A stretch of DNA of 9,206 nucleotides. Source: ZLKRG08 sp964565165. Lineage in GTDB: Bacteria; Actinomycetota; Actinomycetes; Nanopelagicales; Nanopelagicaceae. Positions 5,241 through 9,206 of this stretch are shown here, in pieces. Where the stretch lies: assembly GCA_964565165.1 (NCBI GenBank), contig CAZMDJ010000046.1:1-9206 (forward strand), read 5' to 3'. Position 1 is the first letter of the stretch. Each line of letters starts with the position of its first letter. The notes under the pieces are model-generated. The model did no database searches. It saw only the letters and a program-made list of their open reading frames with translations, and had not been told where the DNA came from. The translations under genes were made by a program, and so were the position numbers.

Positions 5241-5836
5241 TGTACGAAGGCGCGATACAAGATTTAATTGATGCGCTCGGTCGCTTACCTGGCATTGGTC
5301 CAAAGAGCGCACAGCGAATCGCATTCCATATTCTGCAGACAGAATCAGAAGTTGCAGTTGCGTTAGTAGAAGCAATTCGCACAGTTCGCGAGCGCGTTAA
5401 GTTCTGCGAAGAGTGCGGCAATGTCTCTGAAGACGTTAAGTGCAAAATCTGCATGGATCCACGTCGCGATGCTTCACATATCTGCGTTGTTGAAGAATCA
5501 AAAGATGTAAATGCCATCGAACGTACTCGCGAATTCCGCGGGAAGTATCACGTACTAGGTGGAGCGATCTCTCCGATTGATGGCATTGGCCCAGAACAAC
5601 TTCGCGTCCGCGAATTAATGGCGCGACTTTCTGATTCAAATATCCAAGAGGTAATCCTGGCGACCGATCCAAACCTTGAAGGCGAAGCGACCGCTACCTA
5701 TCTAGCTCGCATGATTAAACCGATGGGGATCAAAGTCAGTCGCTTGGCATCGGGCCTACCTGTTGGCGGCGATCTTGAGTATGCAGATGAGGTAACTCTG
5801 GGCCGCGCATTCGAGGGACGTAGAAACATCGATTAA
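5240..5836 (+). CDS. recR: Recombination mediator protein RecR
   Basis: RecR works with RecO (and RecF) to load RecA on SSB-coated single-stranded DNA during gap repair. At 198 residues it has the family's usual length. Domains in order: helix-hairpin-helix LPGIGPKSAQR at 16-26; a C4 zinc finger with Cys56, Cys59, Cys68 and Cys71; a Toprim domain from ICVVEE (81-86) through the conserved YHVLGGAISPIDGIGP (103-118) to ATDPNLEGEATA (141-152); and a C-terminal segment with SGLPVGGDLEYAD (171-183). The ATG overlaps the dnaX stop (TAATG), so the two are translationally coupled; dnaX-recR adjacency is widespread in bacteria. The hairpin at its stop codon suggests that transcription at least partly ends here. 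Confidence 0.97.
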   Translation: MYEGAIQDLIDALGRLPGIGPKSAQRIAFHILQTESEVAVALVEAIRTVRERVKFCEECGNVSEDVKCKICMDPRRDASHICVVEESKDVNAIERTREFRGKYHVLGGAISPIDGIGPEQLRVRELMARLSDSNIQEVILATDPNLEGEATATYLARMIKPMGIKVSRLASGLPVGGDLEYADEVTLGRAFEGRRNID

Positions 5837-5878
5837 TCTCAAAATCTGATACAGCGCACTGTTTCAATATTTGAGATT
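5835..5878 (+). terminator. Candidate terminator at the recR stop
   Basis: AATCTCAAA (5835-5843) and TTTGAGATT (5870-5878) form a perfect 9-bp outer stem. An inner ACAG/CTGT stem (5851-5854 with 5859-5862) tightens the 26-base loop. The run TTTT (5877-5880) overlaps the end of the stem. It begins inside the recR TAA. The stem is AT-rich and the U-tract short, so termination may be partial. Confidence 0.45.
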
Positions 5879-5927
5879 TTCCCTCACTGAGGTGGCCAGC
5901 CTTTTCTAGAGCGTGGAAACTTACGCC

Positions 5928-7196
5928 ATGGGTTTAATTGTTCAGAAATATGGTGGTTCATCGGTCGCTGACGCCGAATCCATGAAGCGCGTCGCCAGCC
6001 GCATCGTCGCCACCAAGAAGGTGGGCAATCAGGTCGTCGTTGTCGTATCTGCAATGGGCGATACCACCGATGAACTTATCGATTTAGCCAATCAGATCAC
6101 GCCAATTCCAGAAGGTCGTGAATTGGATATGTTGCTAACTGCCGGTGAGCGAATTTCAATGGCGCTTCTTGCAATGGCGATTAAGAATCTTGGCCACGAA
6201 GCTTTGTCATTTACAGGTTCGCAGGCAGGCGTGATTACAACTAGTGCACATGGTCGCGCTCGCATCATTGACGTAACGCCTTCACGTATTCGAGAAGCGC
6301 TAGATGAAGGCGCAATCGCAATTGTTGCTGGTTTCCAAGGAATTAGCCAAGATACAAAAGATGTAACAACACTAGGCCGTGGTGGTTCAGATACAACTGC
6401 AGTTGCACTTGCAGCAGCACTTGAAGCAGATGTCTGCGAAATTTACACAGATGTTGATGGCGTCTTCTCTGCAGATCCACGTGTTGTACCTGCAGCTCGC
6501 AAATTAAAGTCAGTTACTTATGAAGAGATGTTAGAACTTGCAGCAGCTGGTGCAAAAGTTCTTCACTTACGTTGCGTTGAATATGCGCGACGATATGACT
6601 TACCAATTCACGTACGATCAAGTTTTTCAAATCATGAAGGAACCTGGGTAGTTAAGGACCGCCCTGAAGGAGAAGACATGGAGCAAGCAATCATCTCTGG
6701 CATCGCACACGATAAGAGCGAAGCGAAGATTACGGTAGTTGGAGTACCAGATCGCACTGGTGTTGCAGCGCGAATCTTCCAAGCAGTTGCAGATGCTGAT
6801 ATCAACATCGACATGATTGTGCAGAACGTATCTGCTGCCGCAACAGGTCTTACCGATATTTCATTTACATTGCCAAAGACTGAAGGTCAGAACGCAACAA
6901 GTATTTTGCAGAAGTTACAAGGCGAAATTGGATTCCAATCAATTCAATACGACGATCAGATCGGTAAATTGTCATTAATTGGCGCTGGTATGCGCTCACA
7001 TCCTGGCGTTACCGCAGCGTTCTTTGCAGCAATGTCAGAGGCGGGCGTGAATATTGAAATGATTTCAACCTCTGAAATTCGAATTTCAATTATCTGCCGC
7101 GCAACTGATCTTGATAATGCAGTTCGCGCAGCACATACCGCTTTTGAATTAGATGCAGATGGCGAAGCAGTTGTTTACGGAGGAACAGGTCGATGA
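5928..7196 (+). CDS. lysC: Aspartokinase (alpha subunit)
   Basis: This enzyme phosphorylates aspartate with ATP, the first committed step to lysine, threonine, methionine and, in many actinobacteria, diaminopimelate for peptidoglycan. ATG 5928 gives 422 residues beginning MGLIVQKYGGSS, matching Corynebacterium-type LysC (421); an upstream in-frame GTG at 5913 would add only five untypical residues. The kinase domain shows KYGGSS (7-12), TAGERIS (71-77), TTLGRGGSDTTAVALA (147-162) and YTDVDGVFSADPR (173-185). Two ACT domains follow (about 262-340 and 345-420), the site of lysine/threonine feedback in this family. By my alignment from memory, the C. glutamicum S301 position is Ser302 here, while the T311 position is Ser312, a conservative natural difference. 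The asd start overlaps its stop by 4 bases. A strong internal ribosome-binding site points to a separate beta subunit. Confidence 0.96.
   Translation: MGLIVQKYGGSSVADAESMKRVASRIVATKKVGNQVVVVVSAMGDTTDELIDLANQITPIPEGRELDMLLTAGERISMALLAMAIKNLGHEALSFTGSQAGVITTSAHGRARIIDVTPSRIREALDEGAIAIVAGFQGISQDTKDVTTLGRGGSDTTAVALAAALEADVCEIYTDVDGVFSADPRVVPAARKLKSVTYEEMLELAAAGAKVLHLRCVEYARRYDLPIHVRSSFSNHEGTWVVKDRPEGEDMEQAIISGIAHDKSEAKITVVGVPDRTGVAARIFQAVADADINIDMIVQNVSAAATGLTDISFTLPKTEGQNATSILQKLQGEIGFQSIQYDDQIGKLSLIGAGMRSHPGVTAAFFAAMSEAGVNIEMISTSEIRISIICRATDLDNAVRAAHTAFELDADGEAVVYGGTGR
6667..6672 (+). promoter_or_regulatory. Internal Shine-Dalgarno site for the aspartokinase beta subunit
   Basis: AAGGAG lies five bases before an in-frame ATG (6678) within lysC. 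Most gene starts in this window have weaker sites, so a near-perfect one inside a coding region stands out. It coincides with the place where the beta subunit starts in Corynebacterium and Bacillus enzymes. Confidence 0.65.
6678..7196 (+). CDS. Aspartokinase beta subunit from an in-frame internal start
   Basis: Translation from ATG 6678 (codon 251 of lysC) gives 172 residues, MEQAIISGIAHDKSEAK and onward, comprising both ACT domains and no kinase domain. The well-studied C. glutamicum beta subunit also has 172 residues and starts at the equivalent place (MEEAVLTGVATDKSEAK), and Bacillus aspartokinase II is likewise made from nested genes. The beta chains pair with the ACT region of alpha in an alpha2-beta2 enzyme and shape feedback inhibition. 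The AAGGAG site with ideal spacing supports independent translation. This is inference by family analogy plus a clear sequence signal; it is the same frame as lysC, not a separate locus. Confidence 0.65.
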   Translation: MEQAIISGIAHDKSEAKITVVGVPDRTGVAARIFQAVADADINIDMIVQNVSAAATGLTDISFTLPKTEGQNATSILQKLQGEIGFQSIQYDDQIGKLSLIGAGMRSHPGVTAAFFAAMSEAGVNIEMISTSEIRISIICRATDLDNAVRAAHTAFELDADGEAVVYGGTGR

Positions 7197-8245
7197 GCAA
7201 ATTACCTTCACTTGCAGTTGTTGGTGCAACGGGTGCAGTCGGCACCGTAATGCTAGATATTCTTACTAAGCGTCCAAATGTTTACGGTGAAATTCGTTTA
7301 ATTGCATCTGCTCGCTCAGCCGGTAAGAAATTAATGTGTCGCGGCGAAGAGCTAACAGTTGTTGCGCTTTCACCAGAAGCTTTTGATGGCATCGACATTG
7401 CAATGTTCGATGTTCCAGATGAGATCTCCGCAGAATGGGGACCAATTGCCGCATCACGCGGCGCAGTCGTAGTTGATAACTCTGGTGCATTCCGTATGGA
7501 TACAGATGTTCCACTTGTAGTTCCAGAGGTTAATCCACTTGATGCACAGAAGCGCCCTCGCGGAATCATCTCTAACCCAAATTGCACAACGCTTTCAATG
7601 ATCGTGGCAATGGGTGCGTTAAATAAAAAATTCGGTTTGAAAGAACTCGTAGTCTCTTCTTACCAAGCAGCGTCAGGTGCTGGCCAAGCCGGTATTGATA
7701 CTCTGCAGGCGCAGATTTCTGCTGTAGCAGGTAAAGGTCTTGGCGATGTTGCAGGCGATGTGCGTAGTGCAATTTCAGATTTAGGTCCATTCCCGGCACC
7801 GCTAGCGTTAAATGTTGTCCCTTGGGCAGGTTCGTTAAAGGAAGAGGGCTATACATCTGAAGAACTTAAAGTTCGTAATGAATCTCGAAAGATTCTTGGA
7901 ATGCCAAACTTAAAAGTTTCCGCAACTTGTGTTCGCGTACCAGTAATCACAACTCACTCGTTAACTGTTCATGCAACTTTTGAAAAGGAAGTTTCACGTC
8001 AGGCAGCCCAAGATGTTCTAAAGAACGCAGCGGGCGTTGAACTTCTAGATGATCCAGAAAATAAGAAGTTTCCAACACCTGCAGATGTGGTTGGAACAGA
8101 CCCAACTTGGGTAGGTCGCGTTCGCCAATCTATCGACGATAAGCACTCTATTGACCTATTCCTTTGCGGCGATAACCTACGTAAGGGCGCTGCGCTAAAT
8201 ACCGCACAGATTGCCGAACTAGTAGCTAAGGAATTCACTAAGTGA
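7193..8245 (+). CDS. asd: Aspartate-semialdehyde dehydrogenase
   Basis: It reduces aspartyl phosphate to aspartate semialdehyde with NADPH, the step after LysC and the branch point to lysine/DAP and homoserine. Its 350 residues are normal for the family. The N-terminal nucleotide-binding loop is GATGAVG (11-17); the catalytic cysteine is Cys131 in SNPNCTT; SSYQAASGAG (155-164) follows, and the substrate-binding Arg and catalytic His are probably Arg248 (CVRVPV) and His255 (ITTHS). The segment FDVPDEIS (72-79) replaces the FSAGGS motif of many homologues; I recall the same form in other actinobacterial enzymes, so it is probably a clade trait. The ATG overlaps the lysC stop (ATGA), with GGAGG 9 bases upstream, which supports co-translation of the two consecutive pathway enzymes. 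The stop overlaps the next start (GTGA). Confidence 0.96.
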   Translation: MSKLPSLAVVGATGAVGTVMLDILTKRPNVYGEIRLIASARSAGKKLMCRGEELTVVALSPEAFDGIDIAMFDVPDEISAEWGPIAASRGAVVVDNSGAFRMDTDVPLVVPEVNPLDAQKRPRGIISNPNCTTLSMIVAMGALNKKFGLKELVVSSYQAASGAGQAGIDTLQAQISAVAGKGLGDVAGDVRSAISDLGPFPAPLALNVVPWAGSLKEEGYTSEELKVRNESRKILGMPNLKVSATCVRVPVITTHSLTVHATFEKEVSRQAAQDVLKNAAGVELLDDPENKKFPTPADVVGTDPTWVGRVRQSIDDKHSIDLFLCGDNLRKGAALNTAQIAELVAKEFTK

Positions 8246-8697
8246 GCGCACTAAAAGATAAGTTGCAGAACGATCTTAATGCGGCAATTAAGTCACGTAA
8301 CACTGTAGTTGCAGAGACCATCCGCATGGTTCTATCAGCAATTACTAACGAAGAGGTTGCAGGCAAAGAGAAGCGCGAACTATCTGATGCAGAGGTAATC
8401 ACAGTATTAACTCGCGAAGCCAAAAAGCGCCGTGAAGCTGCTGAGGCTTTCGAAAATGGAGGACGTCCTGATCGCGCAGCGGCAGAACGAGCAGAGGGCG
8501 AAGTTATTGCTGGATATCTTCCAGAACAGCTATCTGAAGATGACATCAAGAAGTTGATTGCAGAAACTATCGCTGCAGTTGGAGCAGCAGGTCCTGCAGA
8601 TATGGGCAAAGTAATGGGCGGGCTTAAAGCAAAAGTAGCTGGCAAAGCAGATGGAGCGCTTGTTTCATCATTAGTAAAGGAAGCGTTAAATAAATGA
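8242..8697 (+). CDS. YqeY / GatB-YqeY domain protein
   Basis: A 151-residue protein of the YqeY family, related to the tail domain of the amidotransferase subunit GatB. The opening MSALKDKLQNDLNAAIKSRN, the TIRMVLSAI helix (about 26-34), the conserved EVITVLTREAKKRREAAEAFENGGR (about 50-74) and YLPEQLSEDDIKKLI (about 92-106) are typical. The last part, including GPADMGKVMGGLKAKVAGKADG, is the usual C-terminal helical domain. A role in tRNA-dependent amidation or tRNA binding is suspected from the GatB likeness but not established. GTG is the start because it overlaps the asd stop (GTGA) and gives the family N-terminus. Its own stop overlaps the following ATG (ATGA). All residues look intact. 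Confidence 0.9.
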   Translation: MSALKDKLQNDLNAAIKSRNTVVAETIRMVLSAITNEEVAGKEKRELSDAEVITVLTREAKKRREAAEAFENGGRPDRAAAERAEGEVIAGYLPEQLSEDDIKKLIAETIAAVGAAGPADMGKVMGGLKAKVAGKADGALVSSLVKEALNK

Positions 8698-8852
8698 CCA
8701 AATGGGAGTACGTAACAATTCCGTTGCTTACACATGCAACAAAACAGATTCTTGATACTTGGGGTTCTGAAGGATGGGAACTTGTACAAGTAGTTCCAGC
8801 GCCAGGTGGCGGAGATTCATTGGTGGCTTACATGAAGAGAGCGATTGCATAA
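8694..8852 (+). CDS. Small DUF4177-like protein, 52 aa
   Basis: This short gene encodes 52 residues. It begins MTKWEYVTIPL and contains ILDTWGSEGWELVQVVP (20-36) and a C-terminal strand SLVAYMKRAIA. The KWEY start, the WGSEGWELV core and a closing strand that often reads AYFKR are hallmarks of DUF4177, a small beta-alpha-beta fold of unknown role. The ATG overlaps the YqeY stop (ATGA) and the TAA overlaps the next start (TAATG), so it is surely translated within the operon. DUF4177 next to a RidA-family gene is an arrangement I recall from other actinobacteria, hinting at a linked role. No activity can be assigned. Confidence 0.85.
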   Translation: MTKWEYVTIPLLTHATKQILDTWGSEGWELVQVVPAPGGGDSLVAYMKRAIA

Positions 8853-9206
8853 TGACCGATGTACGTGCCAAGTTAGCGGAGAAGGGTTTGACTCTTCCGG
8901 TAGCTGCAAAGCCAGTAGCTGCATATGTTCCTGCAGTTAAAACCGGCAAGATAGTTTTTACAGCAGGTCAACTTCCATTAGTAAATGGTGAGATGGCAAA
9001 GACCGGAAAAGTCGGTGCAGATGTAACTGTCGAAGAAGCGAAACATTTAGCGGAAATTTGCGCGCTTAATGCACTTGCTGCAGTTGAATTAGTTGCACCG
9101 GTCGATTCGATTGTTCAAGTTGTTCGTATTGTTTGTTACGTTAACGGTGCGCCAGGATTTGTTTCTCAACCACAAGTTGCAAATGGCGCATCAGAGCTAT
9201 TTATGC
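8852..9206 (+). CDS. RidA-family (YjgF/YER057c/UK114) protein, cut by the window end
   Basis: The first 118 codons are present; the 3' end lies outside the window. RidA-type proteins hydrolyse reactive imines and enamines such as 2-aminoacrylate released by PLP enzymes, although many subfamilies have other or unknown roles. The family pattern is seen in IVFTAGQLPLVNGEM (34-48), GADVTVEEAKHLAEICALNALAAV (55-78), and the strand IVQVVRIVCYVNGAPGF (87-103), followed by the usual QPQVANGASELFM. The long N-terminus (about 25 residues before the TAGQLP strand) and VNG insertion fit the actinobacterial subfamily more than classic 128-residue RidA. The signature active-site Arg (near residue 105 in archetypes) is not evident in the part shown, so deaminase activity is uncertain. 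The start overlaps the previous stop by one base. Confidence 0.9.
   Translation, partial: MTDVRAKLAEKGLTLPVAAKPVAAYVPAVKTGKIVFTAGQLPLVNGEMAKTGKVGADVTVEEAKHLAEICALNALAAVELVAPVDSIVQVVRIVCYVNGAPGFVSQPQVANGASELFM

Noticed and set aside
4577..5260. Minus-strand open frame of 227 codons opposite dnaX
   Set aside because: It is serine/alanine-rich as expected for the complement of a coding frame, and it sits entirely opposite the conserved dnaX C-terminal region.
5913..5927. Upstream GTG start for aspartokinase
   Set aside because: It adds only METYA, which family members lack; ATG 5928 gives the conserved N-terminus and length.
7406..7432. FDVPDEIS segment in Asd in place of the usual FSAGGS motif, considered as a sign of altered activity
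   Set aside because: Catalytic Cys131, Arg248 and His255 are in place, and I recall the same segment in other actinobacterial Asd proteins, so it is probably an ordinary clade variant.
8238..8789. Minus-strand open frame of 183 codons opposite yqeY
   Set aside because: It is the antisense shadow of the well-supported YqeY and DUF4177 genes; its composition is Ser/Ala-rich with no domain signal.
1..9206. CRISPR array, transposase or restriction-modification genes
   Set aside because: No regularly spaced repeats, no terminal-inverted-repeat element with a transposase, and no nuclease or methylase motifs were seen on either strand.

Overview
The window looks like a chromosomal segment of a low-to-moderate GC, streamlined actinobacterium, probably a freshwater acI (Nanopelagicales, Planktophila-like) lineage. 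Three things point there: the tRNA-Ser / SRP RNA / dnaX / recR / lysC / asd order, an SRP RNA and an aspartokinase that resemble actinobacterial (Corynebacterium-type) versions, and gene starts and stops that overlap at nearly every junction. The taxonomic call is inference from remembered family features; no search was run.

The right two thirds (about 3245 to the end) is conserved core. A tRNA-Ser(GGA) gene on the minus strand and a small SRP RNA (ffs) on the plus strand diverge from a 55-base spacer. Next come dnaX and recR (1-base overlap, replication and repair), a hairpin at the recR stop, and then a coupled run: lysC (with an apparent internal beta-subunit start), asd, a YqeY-family gene, a 52-codon DUF4177-like gene, and the start of a RidA-family gene cut by the window end. 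lysC and asd make aspartate semialdehyde for the lysine, threonine and methionine branches. RidA-type proteins clear reactive enamines made by PLP enzymes, so the run plausibly serves amino acid metabolism.

The left third (1 to about 3243) is AT-richer accessory DNA. It holds two overlapping minus-strand genes of unknown function (one secreted or membrane-anchored, with four cysteines), a plus-strand orphan, and a minus-strand secreted protein with a beta-propeller-like domain and three C-terminal Cys...Cys-Pro repeats.

The most informative structure is an exact 18-bp direct repeat of the 3' end of the tRNA-Ser gene. One copy is in the tRNA at 3244-3261 and the other at 1597-1614, with a 10-bp partial copy between at 3177-3186. 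This is the classic footprint of integration at a tRNA 3' end. The bracketed 1.65 kb carries only the secreted propeller gene and no integrase, so it looks like a cargo or remnant segment of a larger island that may continue left of the window. Other points worth checking are a dnaX slippery heptamer in the same codon register as the E. coli frameshift site, and a hairpin that encloses the start codon of the four-cysteine gene.
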